DNA of 64,000 nucleotides, taken from the NCBI GenBank assembly GCA_016790285.1, contig JAEUPJ010000055.1, positions 1 through 64,000 on the forward strand, in the 5' to 3' direction. The notes under the pieces were generated by a model. The model did no database searches. It was not told the DNA's origin and was given only the letters and a program-made list of their open reading frames with translations. Origin of the DNA: Roseateles sp. GTDB lineage: Bacteria > Pseudomonadota > Gammaproteobacteria > Burkholderiales > Burkholderiaceae_C. This document shows, piece after piece, positions 24,786 to 33,713 of the stretch (its first letter is position 1; every line of letters begins with the position of its first letter). The position numbers and the translations under genes were made by a program.

Positions 24786-25763
24786 TCACCCGGCCTTGGC
24801 ACCCCCCGGCCGGAACGCCGCCGGCGGCCGGCCCAGCAGCCGCAGGAAGGACCGCCGCATGCGCTCGGTGTTGCCAAAGCCACAGTCCTGCGACACCCGC
24901 AGCACCGACGCCGCCCCGCCCTCCAGCGCGGCGCGCGCCGCCTCCACGCGCAGCCGCTCCACCACCTGCGCGGGCGTGGCGCCCGTCTCGGCGCGGAAGC
25001 ACCGCGCAAAGTGGCGCGGGCTCATGCAGGCCTGGGCGGCGAGGTCTTCTACGCGGTGTTCGCGGCGCAGGTCGCGGCGAACGTCGTCCAGCAGCGCAGT
25101 GAACCGGCCTTCGGGCCGCTGCAGCTCCAGCAGCGGCGAGAACTGCGACTGCCCGCCGGGGCGGCGGCGCTCCACGACGAGCTGGCGCGCCGCCTCGCGG
25201 GCCACGTCCTCGCCGTGGTCGTGCGCCACCAGCGCCAGGCACAGGTCGATGCCGGCCGTCATGCCCGCACTCGTCCAGAGCTCCGGCCACTGCTGCTCGC
25301 GCACCGCGGGCTCGCGCACGTAGATGCGGTCGGGCTGCAGGCGCACGGCGGGGAACTCGGCCTCGAACTGCCGGCCGCGCGACCAGTGCGTGGTGGCTGT
25401 GCGGTGGTCCAGCAGCCCGGCGGCGGCCAGCACGAGGCTGCCGCTGCAGATGCTCGCGATGCGTGCGCCCGAGCGCGCCGCGCGCCGCAGCCAGGCGACC
25501 AGACGCTCATCCCGGCCGGCAGCGTCCACGCCGTCCCCGCCGATGACCATGACCAGGTCCAGGTCGCCCAGGCGCCGCGGCAGGGCCTGCACCGGCCAGT
25601 CCACCCCGGCCGAGCTGCGCGCCACGGGCGGCGTGCTGGCCACCAGACGCCAGTCGTAGCTGCCCGGTCGCTCCAGTCGCGCCACCTCGAACACGGCCAT
25701 CGGGCCGGCCAAGTCGAGCTGCTGAAAGCCCGGGAAGAGCACGAAGGCGATGCGACAGGTCAT
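24786..25763 (-). CDS. GlxA-family AraC-type regulator with DJ-1/PfpI domain
   Basis: 325 residues. Residues about 1-190 form a DJ-1/PfpI-like domain (AFVLFPGFQQLDLAGPMAVF, then ICSGSLVLAAAGLLDHRTAT with the nucleophile-elbow cysteine). Residues about 215-320 form an AraC helix-turn-helix pair (LAAQACMSPRHFARCFRAET, VSQDCGFGNTERMRRSFLRL). Regulators of this type sense small amine or betaine compounds in other species, but the ligand here is unknown. It is divergent from a gene encoding a stand-alone DJ-1 protein and an aminotransferase, across 108 bp, so it may control that pair (inference). Confidence 0.9.
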   Translation of the reverse strand: MTCRIAFVLFPGFQQLDLAGPMAVFEVARLERPGSYDWRLVASTPPVARSSAGVDWPVQALPRRLGDLDLVMVIGGDGVDAAGRDERLVAWLRRAARSGARIASICSGSLVLAAAGLLDHRTATTHWSRGRQFEAEFPAVRLQPDRIYVREPAVREQQWPELWTSAGMTAGIDLCLALVAHDHGEDVAREAARQLVVERRRPGGQSQFSPLLELQRPEGRFTALLDDVRRDLRREHRVEDLAAQACMSPRHFARCFRAETGATPAQVVERLRVEAARAALEGGAASVLRVSQDCGFGNTERMRRSFLRLLGRPPAAFRPGGAKAG

Positions 25764-25871
25764 GGCTGCATCTTGGCAGAAAACGTGGGAACTGTGTCAT
25801 GGCGGCCATCACCCATGCACCGCACACTGCCGGGCATCGACAACGACGACGCGGCAGGAGGCCGCATCACC

Positions 25872-26474
25872 ATGCACGTGGGCATCCTGCTTTTCGACGA
25901 CGTGGAGCTGCTGGACATGGCTGGTCCCTACGAGGTGTTCACCACCGCCAGCCGGGTTCATGCCCGCACGCAGGCGGCCGGGGCCGACCCACTGTTCACG
26001 GTGACCACGCTGGCACGCACCACCTCGCCGGTGCGCGCCCGCGCCGGCCTGCAGCTGACGCCGGACGCGACGCTTGCCCACCACCCCGCGCTGGACTGCG
26101 CGCTGGTGCCCGGTGGTGTGGTGAACGCCGAGCTGCGCCAGCCGCTGACGCTGGGCTGGATCGCCGCCCAGCGCCGCACCGCCCGCGTGGTGGCGTCGGT
26201 CTGCACCGGCGCCCTGCTGCTGGCCGAGGCCGGCGTGCTGGACGGCCTGGCCGCCACCACGCACTGGGAGGACCTGGACGAGCTGCGCGCCCTGCGCCCG
26301 GCGGTGCAGGTGCGCGAGGGCGTGCGCTGGGTGGACGAAGGCGCGGTCGTCACGTCAGCGGGCATCTCCGCCGGCATCGACATGTGCCTGCACCTCGTCG
26401 CGCGGCTGCACAGCCGCGACCTGGCGCTGCGCACCGCGCGGCAGATGGACTACGACTGGAAGGACACCCCGTGA
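25872..26474 (+). CDS. DJ-1/PfpI family protein
   Basis: 200 residues from ATG 25872 (AGGAGG ten bases upstream; an earlier ATG at 25815 would add 19 poorly conserved residues). It shows the single-domain DJ-1/PfpI fold: VGILLFDDVELLDMAGPYEV start, and VASVCTGALLLAEAGVLDGL with the elbow cysteine. It resembles the sensor half of the divergent GlxA-type regulator but has no DNA-binding domain. Relatives include isonitrile hydratase-like and chaperone-like proteins; no activity can be chosen from sequence. It overlaps the downstream aminotransferase by GTGA. Confidence 0.85.
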   Translation: MHVGILLFDDVELLDMAGPYEVFTTASRVHARTQAAGADPLFTVTTLARTTSPVRARAGLQLTPDATLAHHPALDCALVPGGVVNAELRQPLTLGWIAAQRRTARVVASVCTGALLLAEAGVLDGLAATTHWEDLDELRALRPAVQVREGVRWVDEGAVVTSAGISAGIDMCLHLVARLHSRDLALRTARQMDYDWKDTP

Positions 26475-27652
26475 GCGCCCTGGACGAGCACCTCATCACC
26501 ATCACCCAGCGTCCCGACACCGTCTTCGTCGAAGGCCACGGCGCCTGGCTCGTCGACGAGGCCGGCAAGCGCCACCTCGACCTCATGCAGGGTTGGGCGG
26601 TCAACAGCCTGGGCCACAGCCCAGCCCTCATCACCGAGGCGCTGCTGGCGCAGTCGCAGCGCCTCGTGAACCCGAGCCCCGCCTACTTCAACCGCCCGAT
26701 GCTGGACCTGGCGGCCGCGCTCTCGCGGGTGAGCGGCTTCGACAGGGTCTTCCTGGCGAACTCGGGCGCCGAGGCCAACGAAGGCGCCGTCAAGCTGGCG
26801 CGCCGCTGGGGCAGCCGCCACCGGGGCGGTGCGCACGAGGTGGTCGGCTTCGAGCAGGGCTTTCATGGCCGCACGCTGGCGATGATGAGCGCTTCCGGCA
26901 AGCCGGGCTGGGGCAGCATTTACGCGCCCATGCCAACGGGTTTTGCCAAGGCACGGCTCAACGACCTCGCATCGGTCGAGCGCGCACTGACGCCACGGAC
27001 GGTCGCCGTGATGATCGAATTCGTGCAGGGCGAGGCGGGCGTCGTCCTGGCCGACCCGGGCTTCGTGCGCGAATTGCGCGCGCTGACCCGCGAGCGCGAG
27101 GTGCTGCTCATCGCCGACGAGGTGCAGACGGGCGTGGGCCGCTGCGGCACCGCCTTCGCCTTCGAGCACTACGACGTGGAGCCCGACATCCTGACCCTGG
27201 CCAAGGGCCTGGGTGGTGGCGTGCCGCTGTCTGCGCTGCTGTGCCGCGAGCGACTCAACTGCTTCGAGCCCGGCGACCAGGGGGGCACCTTCTGCGGCAA
27301 CCCGCTGATGGCGGCCGTGGGGCTGGCCATCGTGAACGAGGTCTGTCGGCCCGCCTTCCTGGCCGAGGTGCACGCGCGCTCGCAGCAGTTGGCGCAAGGC
27401 CTGCAGGCCATCGTGCGGGATCACGGCCTGGTGGGCGAGCGCGGCCTGGGCCTGCTGCGGGCGCTGGAGCTGCCGTCGGACAAAGCGCCCGCCGTCGTCG
27501 CCGCCGCGCAGGCGCTGTCGCCGGTGGGGCTGCTGATCAACGCACCGCGCCCTCACCTGCTGCGGCTGATGCCGGCGCTGAACATCAGCGCGGCGGAGGT
27601 GGACGAAGGCCAGGCGCTGCTGCGCGAGGCGCTGCGCATCGCGCTGGGTTGA
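26471..27652 (+). CDS. Class III aminotransferase, acetylornithine transaminase-like
   Basis: 393 residues from GTG 26471, which overlaps the previous stop (GTGA). It is a PLP-dependent ArgD/ornithine transaminase type: YFNRPMLDLAAALSRVSGF, FLANSGAEANEGAVKLARRW, LIADEVQTGVGRCGTAFAFE, the PLP lysine in LTLAKGLGGGVPLSALLCRE, and GTFCGNPLMAAVGLAIVNEV. ArgD converts N-acetylglutamate semialdehyde to acetylornithine. The neighbours (DJ-1 protein, GlxA-type regulator) are not arginine biosynthesis genes, so it may act on another omega-amino acid. Its stop lies inside the first copy of a 132-bp tandem repeat. Confidence 0.85.
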   Translation: MSALDEHLITITQRPDTVFVEGHGAWLVDEAGKRHLDLMQGWAVNSLGHSPALITEALLAQSQRLVNPSPAYFNRPMLDLAAALSRVSGFDRVFLANSGAEANEGAVKLARRWGSRHRGGAHEVVGFEQGFHGRTLAMMSASGKPGWGSIYAPMPTGFAKARLNDLASVERALTPRTVAVMIEFVQGEAGVVLADPGFVRELRALTREREVLLIADEVQTGVGRCGTAFAFEHYDVEPDILTLAKGLGGGVPLSALLCRERLNCFEPGDQGGTFCGNPLMAAVGLAIVNEVCRPAFLAEVHARSQQLAQGLQAIVRDHGLVGERGLGLLRALELPSDKAPAVVAAAQALSPVGLLINAPRPHLLRLMPALNISAAEVDEGQALLREALRIALG

Positions 27653-27907
27653 TCGCCTCGCGGGCCGAGCGCCGGGCCGCCCCAAGCCGGCCCGCCTGGG
27701 GCGATATGCGAGTGGGGCAGGCTCCACGAGCATCGCCGTCCCCTCGGGGGACCGCCTGGGCAAGCCCGCGTTCAGCTGGGTTGATCGCATCGCGGGTCGA
27801 GCGCCGGGCCGCCCCAAGCCGGCCCGCCAGTGGCGATGTGCGAGTGGGGCAAGGTCCACGAGCATCGCCGTCCCCTCGGGGGACCGCCTGGGCAAGCCCG
27901 CGTTCAG
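27644..27907. repeat. Two tandem copies of a 132-bp GC-rich repeat
   Basis: Copy 1 (27644-27775) begins with the last codons and stop of the aminotransferase gene (CTGGGTTGA); copy 2 (27776-27907) repeats it with about a dozen changes. Each unit contains short palindromes, including TCCCCTCGGGGGA. Copy 1 has CGCCCCA (27678-27684) pairing with TGGGGCG (27697-27703); copy 2 has lost the right arm. The repeat lies between convergent genes and probably acts as, or derived from, a REP-like structure or transcription end. Confidence 0.9.
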
Positions 27908-27931
27908 CGCGGCTTGACCAGGCGAGGGGCC

Positions 27932-28558
27932 TCACCTCGTGCCAAAGATCTTGTCGCCCGCGTCGCCCAGGCCCGGGATGATGTAGCCGACATCGTTGAG
28001 GTGGCTGTCGATGGCGGCCGTCCAGCAGCGCACGTCGGGGTGGGCCGCGCTCAGGGCCTTCACGCCCTCGGGGGCGGCCACCAGCACCAGGGCACGGATG
28101 TCCTTGCAGCCGCGGGCCTTGAGCAGGTCCACGGTGGCGATCATGCTGCCGGCGGTGGCCAGCATCGGGTCGATGATGAGCGCCGTGCGGGCTTCGAGGT
28201 TGCCGACGAACTTGTCGAAGTAGTTCACCGGTTTGAGGGTTTCGTGATCGCGCGCCAGGCCCACGACCGAGACCTTGGCGTTGGGCAGGATGTCGAGCAC
28301 GCCGTCCAGCATGCCCAGGCCCGCGCGCAGGATGGGTACTACGGTGACCTTGCGGCCGGCGATCTGGTCGACCTCGGCCGGGCCGCTCCAGCACTCGATC
28401 GTGACCTTCTCCAGCGGGAAGTCCTCGGTCGCCTCGTAGGTCAGCAGCCGCGCCACCTCGCCCGTCAGTTCGCGGAACTTCTTGGTCGAGATGTCGGCCT
28501 CACGCATCAGGCCGATCTTGTGCTTGACGAGTGGGTGCTTGACTTCGATGACGGCCAT
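27932..28558 (-). CDS. upp: Uracil phosphoribosyltransferase
   Basis: 208 residues, the normal length. It makes UMP from uracil and PRPP in pyrimidine salvage. Visible are [20 protein letters not shown] at the N-terminus, [20 protein letters not shown], the PRPP-binding loop [17 protein letters not shown], and the uracil-binding C-terminus [16 protein letters not shown]. It is the last gene of a minus-strand run with rlmB (33-bp gap) and convergent with the aminotransferase across the 132-bp repeats. Confidence 0.97.
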   Translation of the reverse strand: MAVIEVKHPLVKHKIGLMREADISTKKFRELTGEVARLLTYEATEDFPLEKVTIECWSGPAEVDQIAGRKVTVVPILRAGLGMLDGVLDILPNAKVSVVGLARDHETLKPVNYFDKFVGNLEARTALIIDPMLATAGSMIATVDLLKARGCKDIRALVLVAAPEGVKALSAAHPDVRCWTAAIDSHLNDVGYIIPGLGDAGDKIFGTR

Positions 28559-28591
28559 GGTGGGCTTCCTTTTTCTACTGAGTAGTCGGAA

Positions 28592-29344
28592 TTATCGGCT
28601 GACCGGTGCGCTGCGCTGGCGCAGCACCTCGTACAGGCACACGCCCGAGGCCACGGAGACGTTCAGGCTCTCGACCGCGCCGGCCATCGGGATACGCACG
28701 AGCTCGTCGCAGGTCTTGGCGGTGAGCTGGCGCATGCCCTCGCCTTCCGCGCCCAGCACGAAGGCGATGGGGCGGGTGAGGTCCAGGTCATAGATGGAGC
28801 GTTCGGCCTGGTCGGAGGTGCCGACCACCCAGATGTCGCGCTCCTTGAGCTCGCCCAGCGTGCGCGCCAGGTTGGTGACCATCAGGTAGGGGACGGTCTC
28901 GGCCGCGCCGCTGGCCACCTTGGCCACCGTGGCGTTCAGGCCCACGGCCCGGTCCTTGGGGGCGACGACGGCATGCGCCCCGGCGCCGTCGGCCACGCGC
29001 AGGCAGGCGCCGAGGTTGTGCGGGTCGGTCACGCCGTCCAGCACCAGCACGAGCGGCGGGCCCTGCACGGCGTCGAGCACGTCGTCCAGCGAATGGGGCT
29101 GCGCCAGCGCCGTGACGCGGGCGACGACGCCCTGGTGGCGCGGGCTGCCTGCCAGCTGGCTCAGCCGTTCGTCCGTGCTCTCCACGAGTTTGGCGCCCGC
29201 TTCCTTGGCCCGCTCGATGAAGGCGCGCATGCGCTGGTCGCGCCGGGCGGGGTCGAAATGCACCTCGGCGACCGAGCCAGGGTGGGTCTTGAGGCGGACG
29301 GTGACGGCATGGAAGCCGAACAGGACGGACTTGGGGGAACTCAT
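28592..29344 (-). CDS. rlmB: 23S rRNA (guanosine-2251-2'-O)-methyltransferase RlmB
   Basis: 250 residues. It is a SPOUT methyltransferase with the RNA-binding N-terminal substrate domain ([20 protein letters not shown]) and the trefoil-knot catalytic domain: [40 protein letters not shown] and [20 protein letters not shown]. It methylates G2251 in the ribosomal P loop, using SAM. It lies 15 bp after the deacetylase gene and 33 bp before upp on the same strand. Confidence 0.95.
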   Translation of the reverse strand: MSSPKSVLFGFHAVTVRLKTHPGSVAEVHFDPARRDQRMRAFIERAKEAGAKLVESTDERLSQLAGSPRHQGVVARVTALAQPHSLDDVLDAVQGPPLVLVLDGVTDPHNLGACLRVADGAGAHAVVAPKDRAVGLNATVAKVASGAAETVPYLMVTNLARTLGELKERDIWVVGTSDQAERSIYDLDLTRPIAFVLGAEGEGMRQLTAKTCDELVRIPMAGAVESLNVSVASGVCLYEVLRQRSAPVSR

Positions 29345-29359
29345 GCCCGCATTGTCGGC

Positions 29360-30151
29360 TCAGCGGCCAGCCTGCCGGCGCGCGTTCTCCATGATGGTCA
29401 CGAAGCTGTCGGTCCAGAAGCGGTCCTTGTGGCGCGCCAGGTGGTCCAGCAGCTGGTCGTGCGCCTCGCGCGTGACGCTCAGGTGCTCGGCGCCCACGCC
29501 GTGGAAGAGCAGTGACACCAGCGCGCCCTGGGCAGCCGCCTGGTCAACAAGCGCGATCAGCTGCTCGCCCGTCATGCCTTCCACGAAGTACACGGGCATG
29601 GCGTAGGGCTGGAGCTGCGTGGTGTCGGTCACCATGCCCGGCCCCGCCGCGCGGAAGGCCACGAAATGCGGCTGCAGCGCGGCGACGAAGTCCTGGCCGC
29701 CAGCGGTCAGGTCCAGGCAGGGCGGCGTGAAGGTGCGGCGCGTGCGGCTGTCCAGCGCCTGCAGCCAGGTGTTGGCGGCGATGACCTGCTCCTGCACCTG
29801 CGCGGGCAGCTGGCGGTCCAGGTCGCGGTGCGGGGCGACCCACTCGCGCCCCGGCGGCTTGGCGGAGCAGCCGTGAAAGAGGCTGTGGTTGCCCAGTTCA
29901 TGCCCCGCAGCGGCCGCGGCCCGCCACTCGGCCTGCCGGCCCGGCACGGTCGGGCTGTTGATGGGCACGTAAAAGCTCGCCCGCAGGCCACGGCGGTTGA
30001 GCGCCGGCACGACGTGGTCGAGCTGGCTGGCCAGGCCGTCGTCATACCCCAGGCTGACGGCGGCGCGCGCACCGTTGGGCCACGTGAACGGCGCAGCCTG
30101 TGCGGCGGCGCCAGCGAGCAGGCCGAGCACGGCCAGCAGCAGCTTGTTCAT
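29360..30151 (-). CDS. Secreted polysaccharide deacetylase (NodB-type)
   Basis: 263 residues from ATG 30151, with a signal peptide (MNKLLLAVLGLLAGAAAQAA). NodB homology motifs: AVSLGYDDGLASQLDHVVPA (the DD pair of motif 1), GHELGNHSLFHGC (metal-binding HxxxH of motif 2), and LFHGVGAEHLSV in the position of the late His motif. It should remove acetyl groups from a periplasmic or extracellular polysaccharide; the substrate is unknown. The start is stop/start coupled (TGATG) to the DUF1624 acyltransferase-like gene, so the two may act on the same glycan (inference). Confidence 0.85.
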   Translation of the reverse strand: MNKLLLAVLGLLAGAAAQAAPFTWPNGARAAVSLGYDDGLASQLDHVVPALNRRGLRASFYVPINSPTVPGRQAEWRAAAAAGHELGNHSLFHGCSAKPPGREWVAPHRDLDRQLPAQVQEQVIAANTWLQALDSRTRRTFTPPCLDLTAGGQDFVAALQPHFVAFRAAGPGMVTDTTQLQPYAMPVYFVEGMTGEQLIALVDQAAAQGALVSLLFHGVGAEHLSVTREAHDQLLDHLARHKDRFWTDSFVTIMENARRQAGR

Positions 30152-30858
30152 CAGCTTCCCTTCAGGGCCTGAACGGCCATCAGCGCACCGATCAGGACCG
30201 GCTGGTGCAGCATGTAGAAACTCAGGGACCACCGGCCCAGCACCGCCAGCGGCCGGGGCGCCGGGCCGTTCCATAACGCCGGCCTTGCACGGGTCACGAC
30301 AAAGCCCAGCAGCATCACGCCCAGCCACGGCAGCACCGGCACGTAGTCTTCGGTGACCGGCTTGTGCGTGATCAGGCCGACCCAGTTCGTCCAGCGCGTG
30401 TCGAACAAGGGCGACTGCAGCAGCGACGGGGCCGCGATGGCCAGTGCCGCCAGCCCGAGCAAGACCGGCGCCGGCAGCCGCGGGAGCCCCAGGCGCAGCA
30501 GCAGCAGCATGACCGCGATGCCGTGCAGCACGCCGAAGCTGATCCAGCTGTTCGGGAACATGAACCACGAGCCCGCCGACACCAGCAGCGCACAGCCCGC
30601 CACCTGCGCCCAGCGCCGCCAGAAGCGCCGCGCGCCCTGCCCCGCCAGCACGGCCAGGGCCTGCCCGCCGCCGGCGCAGAACAGGAAGAGGCTGACGATG
30701 CAGGTGCGCTGCCAGGTCCAGACCGGGTCGCGGTAGAAGTCCTGGCGGATCCAGCCGAAATGGTTGAGGTCGAAGCTGAAGTGAAACGCCGCCATCCAGA
30801 CGATGGCCAGGCCGCGCAGGGCGTCGAGTCGGTCGGAGCGTGAGGCGGGCGCGGGCAT
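30151..30858 (-). CDS. DUF1624 (heparan-alpha-glucosaminide acetyltransferase-like) membrane protein
   Basis: 235 residues with about seven membrane helices. The N-terminus RLDALRGLAIVWMAAFHFSF, FDLNHFGWIRQDFYRDPVWT and C-terminal WSLSFYMLHQPVLIGAL are DUF1624 landmarks. Related proteins move acetyl groups across the membrane to sugars. Together with the polysaccharide deacetylase that overlaps its stop by one base, it suggests a small acetylation/deacetylation module acting on a cell-surface glycan. Its start lies within an 11-bp tandem repeat. Confidence 0.82.
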   Translation of the reverse strand: MPAPASRSDRLDALRGLAIVWMAAFHFSFDLNHFGWIRQDFYRDPVWTWQRTCIVSLFLFCAGGGQALAVLAGQGARRFWRRWAQVAGCALLVSAGSWFMFPNSWISFGVLHGIAVMLLLLRLGLPRLPAPVLLGLAALAIAAPSLLQSPLFDTRWTNWVGLITHKPVTEDYVPVLPWLGVMLLGFVVTRARPALWNGPAPRPLAVLGRWSLSFYMLHQPVLIGALMAVQALKGS

Positions 30859-30889
30859 CAGGGGCAGATCAGGGGCAGATCAGGGGCTG
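30857..30889. repeat. Three 11-bp tandem repeats at a gene junction
   Basis: ATCAGGGGCAG occurs three times in a row (last copy ATCAGGGGCTG). The array spans the start codon of the DUF1624 gene and the stop codon of the DUF4124 gene on the minus strand. On that strand each copy reads CTGCCCCTGAT, so the array supplies the TGA stop of the upstream gene and sits where the ribosome binding site of DUF1624 should be. Confidence 0.9.
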
Positions 30890-31494
30890 GGCGTGGACGC
30901 CGCATTCTGGCCCCGCAGCAGCGCGCGCTGCTGGCGTTGCTGCAGCCGTTCCTCGGCGATGCGGCGGCGGGCGATGCGGTCGGCTTCCTCGGGGTCGGCG
31001 GCGCTGTGCATGGCCTCGGCCCTCACACGGGCGTCGCGGCGCGCCCGCTCGCTGAGCTGCGTCTGCGCGGCCTGCGCGGCGCGGCTGATGCTCCAGTCGG
31101 CGTCGGTGTAGCGGCCCCGCCCGGCCCGGCACTGCAGCGCCCGGCGCACCTCTTCCTGCATGAACTGCCGCTCCGGGTCGCCCAGGGTCGTGGAGTTGCC
31201 GCGCGTCTCCATGCTGCGGATCTCGCCGTCGCCCGGGCAGACGTTGCCCGCGGGGCCGGCGGGTGCCGACGCCGCAGCCGGCCGGCCGAGCGCCTCGCGC
31301 ACCGTCTCGGGCTTCAGGCTCTCCACCACATTGGGCTGCAACGTGCGCTCGGACACCGGCTGCCCGCTGCCCGGGCAGGGCTTGTCGCTGAACCGCACCT
31401 GGCCGTCGACCTCGCATTTCCAGACCTGCTGGGCAGACGCCCCCGACACGAGCAGCACCATCGCCGCCGCCACACCACTGCACCACCGTTTCAT
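30880..31494 (-). CDS. DUF4124 domain secreted protein
   Basis: 204 residues. A signal peptide (MKRWCSGVAAAMVLLVSGAS, cleavage near ASA/QQ) is followed by the DUF4124 core VWKCEVDGQVRFSDKPCPGS, a small disulphide-bearing domain widespread in betaproteobacteria. The C-terminal part (about 120-195) is an Arg/Glu/Gln-rich helix, likely coiled (QLSERARRDARVRAEAMHSA, EEADRIARRRIAEERLQQRQ). The product is probably periplasmic and its function is unknown. It is the first gene of the minus-strand run toward rlmB and upp; DUF1624 begins 21 bp downstream. Confidence 0.85.
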   Translation of the reverse strand: MKRWCSGVAAAMVLLVSGASAQQVWKCEVDGQVRFSDKPCPGSGQPVSERTLQPNVVESLKPETVREALGRPAAASAPAGPAGNVCPGDGEIRSMETRGNSTTLGDPERQFMQEEVRRALQCRAGRGRYTDADWSISRAAQAAQTQLSERARRDARVRAEAMHSAADPEEADRIARRRIAEERLQQRQQRALLRGQNAASTPSP

Positions 31495-31655
31495 CGTTGA
31501 CCTTCCCTGGACATGAAGCGTGCATAACGCAACGTGCGCGCGTCAGGCTGACAGGCGCGGCTCACGCCTGCCGCATGGCCCCGGCAGCATACCGGCGCCC
31601 CGGGGGCATTGAATGACCCGCTGCCGGCTCAAAATGCCGGCGTCGTGACCTCCTG

Positions 31656-32774
31656 ATGCCTCCGTTCATGGCCTTCAATCTGCCCCGACTCCTGCCGCAC
31701 TGCCTGCCCCTGGCCCTGTTGGCCCTCACGCTGGCCGGCCTGGCCCCCGCCGCCAGCGCCAAGGCGCCCGCCCAGCCCCGGGCGGTCAGCGCCCGCGGCG
31801 CGCTCGATGCCGAGGAGAACAACAACATCAGCGTGTTCAAGCGCGTGTCGCCGTCGGTCGTGCACATCACGACGCTGGCCGTGCAGCGCGACTTCTTCTC
31901 GCTGCGCACCAGCGAGCAACCCAGCGGCACGGGCACGGGTTTCGTTTGGGACGACACCGGCCACGTCGTGACCAATTTCCACGTCATCCAGGGCGGCGAC
32001 CGGGCCACCGTGACGCTGAACGACCAGAGCAGCTACCCCGCCCGGCTGGTGGGCGCCTTTCCCGACCGGGACATCGCGGTGCTGCGCATCGAGGCGCCGC
32101 GCGAGAAGCTGCCGGCCATTGCCGTCGGCAGCAGCCGCGACCTGCAGGTGGGGCAGAAGGTCTACGCCATCGGCAACCCCTTTGGCCTGGACCAGACGCT
32201 CACCACGGGCATCGTCTCGGCGCTGAACCGCGAGATCGAGTCGGTCACGCGGCGCACGATCAAGGGCGCCATCCAGACCGATGCCGCCATCAACCCGGGC
32301 AATTCGGGCGGCCCGCTGCTGGACTCCGCAGGGCGCCTGATCGGCGTCAACACGGCCATCTACAGCCCGAGCGGCGCGAGCGCGGGCATCGGCTTCGCCA
32401 TCCCCGTGGACGAGGTCAACCGCATCGTGCCCCGGCTGATCCGTGACGGCCGCTTCATCCGCCCGGCGCTGGGCGTGACCGCCGGCCCCGAGAACCTGGC
32501 CAAGGCGCTCGGCGTGCCCAAGGGCGTGCTGCTCGTGAACGTGGCCAGCGGCAGCCCCGCCGCCGCCGCCGGCCTGCAGCCCTTCGGCCGTGACCGCAGC
32601 GGGCGCATCGTGCAGGGCGACGTCATCACCGCCGTCGACGGCCAGGCCGTGGGCGACCTGGACGACATGCTGTCGCTGCTGGAGACGCGCCAGATTGGCG
32701 AGAAGGTCACGCTCACCGTCTGGCGGGCCGGGCAGACGCGCAAGGTGGCGGCGACACTGGGCAGTTCTGACTAG
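31656..32774 (+). CDS. HtrA/DegP-family periplasmic serine protease
   Basis: 372 residues. A signal peptide (hydrophobic LPLALLALTLAGLAPAASA) leads to a trypsin-like domain with the triad His ~108 (HVVTNFHVI), Asp ~138 (FPDRDIAVLRI) and Ser ~217 (INPGNSGGPLLDSAG). One PDZ domain follows (about 265-365, GVLLVNVASGSPAAAAGLQP). A single PDZ domain makes it closer to DegS/short HtrA proteins than to DegP, but it lacks an obvious membrane anchor if the signal is cleaved. It likely takes part in envelope protein quality control. The start could also be ATG 31668; neither has a good ribosome binding site. Confidence 0.92.
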   Translation: MPPFMAFNLPRLLPHCLPLALLALTLAGLAPAASAKAPAQPRAVSARGALDAEENNNISVFKRVSPSVVHITTLAVQRDFFSLRTSEQPSGTGTGFVWDDTGHVVTNFHVIQGGDRATVTLNDQSSYPARLVGAFPDRDIAVLRIEAPREKLPAIAVGSSRDLQVGQKVYAIGNPFGLDQTLTTGIVSALNREIESVTRRTIKGAIQTDAAINPGNSGGPLLDSAGRLIGVNTAIYSPSGASAGIGFAIPVDEVNRIVPRLIRDGRFIRPALGVTAGPENLAKALGVPKGVLLVNVASGSPAAAAGLQPFGRDRSGRIVQGDVITAVDGQAVGDLDDMLSLLETRQIGEKVTLTVWRAGQTRKVAATLGSSD

Positions 32775-32812
32775 CGAGTGGGCCTCGGGCGCGCCCACCC
32801 CGGGGGACAACC

Positions 32813-33640
32813 ATGAACACGGACGTGATCAAGCACGTGGAGGGCCTGACGAAGTCCCTCGAGGGCGACACCGCGGCCCTGCGCACGCTGGCCAAGACCC
32901 AGAAGCTGCTCATCGCGGCCTGCTGCCTGCTGCTGCCGACCGCCGTCGTCCTGAAGTCCATGGGCGCGCTTTCCTCCGTGGTCATTTCGCTGGCGTTGCT
33001 GGCGTCTGCCTGCGGGTTCGGCGCCGCGCTGGTCGGGCGGAGGTTCGCCTCGACCCAAAAGAAGGCCGAGGCCCGCCGGGAAGAGCTCATGCGCATCATC
33101 CAGGCCGCCGAACAGCACGAGCGCGCCCCCCGCACGCCGCTGGCCATCGGGTTCGCCAACCTGTCGGGCCCGGACCTGGACGACCTCGCCGCGCAGGACG
33201 CACAGACGCTCGGCCCGCTGTTCATGCGCGCCAGGGTCGCCCAGCACCGCCAGATCCCGAGCGCCGAGGTGCTGTTCGTGTACGCCCATCTGAACGAAGA
33301 CGGCACCCTCCAGGGCCCCAAGCCCACGGGCATCCGGCAGATCGTGCAGGCCACGGATGCGGCCATCGTCGTGCTCGCGTCGCCGAACTCGCCGCAAAGC
33401 ATCCAGAACGCAGTCGGGTTGCCGGGGCCGAAGTCAGCCAACCTCGTGTTCACGCTGGACCGCAACGGCAGCGGCTTCGGGCGCTTCTTCAAGGAGCTCT
33501 TCGAGAACATGCAGGGCGGGCAGGACATGCTCAGCGCCTGGGTGGCCATCGCGCCCCAGCATCCGGACGCGAATCCGGCCTACGCGCCAAGCACGATGCT
33601 CGTGGCCGAAGGTGGGAAGATCGCCTTCCCGCGCGCCTGA
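32813..33640 (+). CDS. Hypothetical protein with two N-terminal membrane helices
   Basis: 275 residues; GGGGGA precedes the ATG. After a charged N-terminus, two hydrophobic helices (about 33-48 and 53-75: [37 protein letters not shown]) are followed by a helical linker and a cytoplasmic alpha/beta-looking domain ([53 protein letters not shown]). The family is not recognised. It lies 38 bp after the protease gene and may be co-transcribed with it. Confidence 0.7.
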   Translation: MNTDVIKHVEGLTKSLEGDTAALRTLAKTQKLLIAACCLLLPTAVVLKSMGALSSVVISLALLASACGFGAALVGRRFASTQKKAEARREELMRIIQAAEQHERAPRTPLAIGFANLSGPDLDDLAAQDAQTLGPLFMRARVAQHRQIPSAEVLFVYAHLNEDGTLQGPKPTGIRQIVQATDAAIVVLASPNSPQSIQNAVGLPGPKSANLVFTLDRNGSGFGRFFKELFENMQGGQDMLSAWVAIAPQHPDANPAYAPSTMLVAEGGKIAFPRA

Positions 33641-33713
33641 GCCACGGCTCACAGCGAGATCCTTCGCTCGCGCCGCCTCCCGACATCTCATCACCGCAAC
33701 AGGAACGAACGCC

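Noticed and set aside
30857-30889. Short tandem repeat as CRISPR
   Set aside because: Units are 11 bp with no spacers; the same holds for the 9-bp array at 54848 and the 132-bp repeat at 27644. No cas genes are present.
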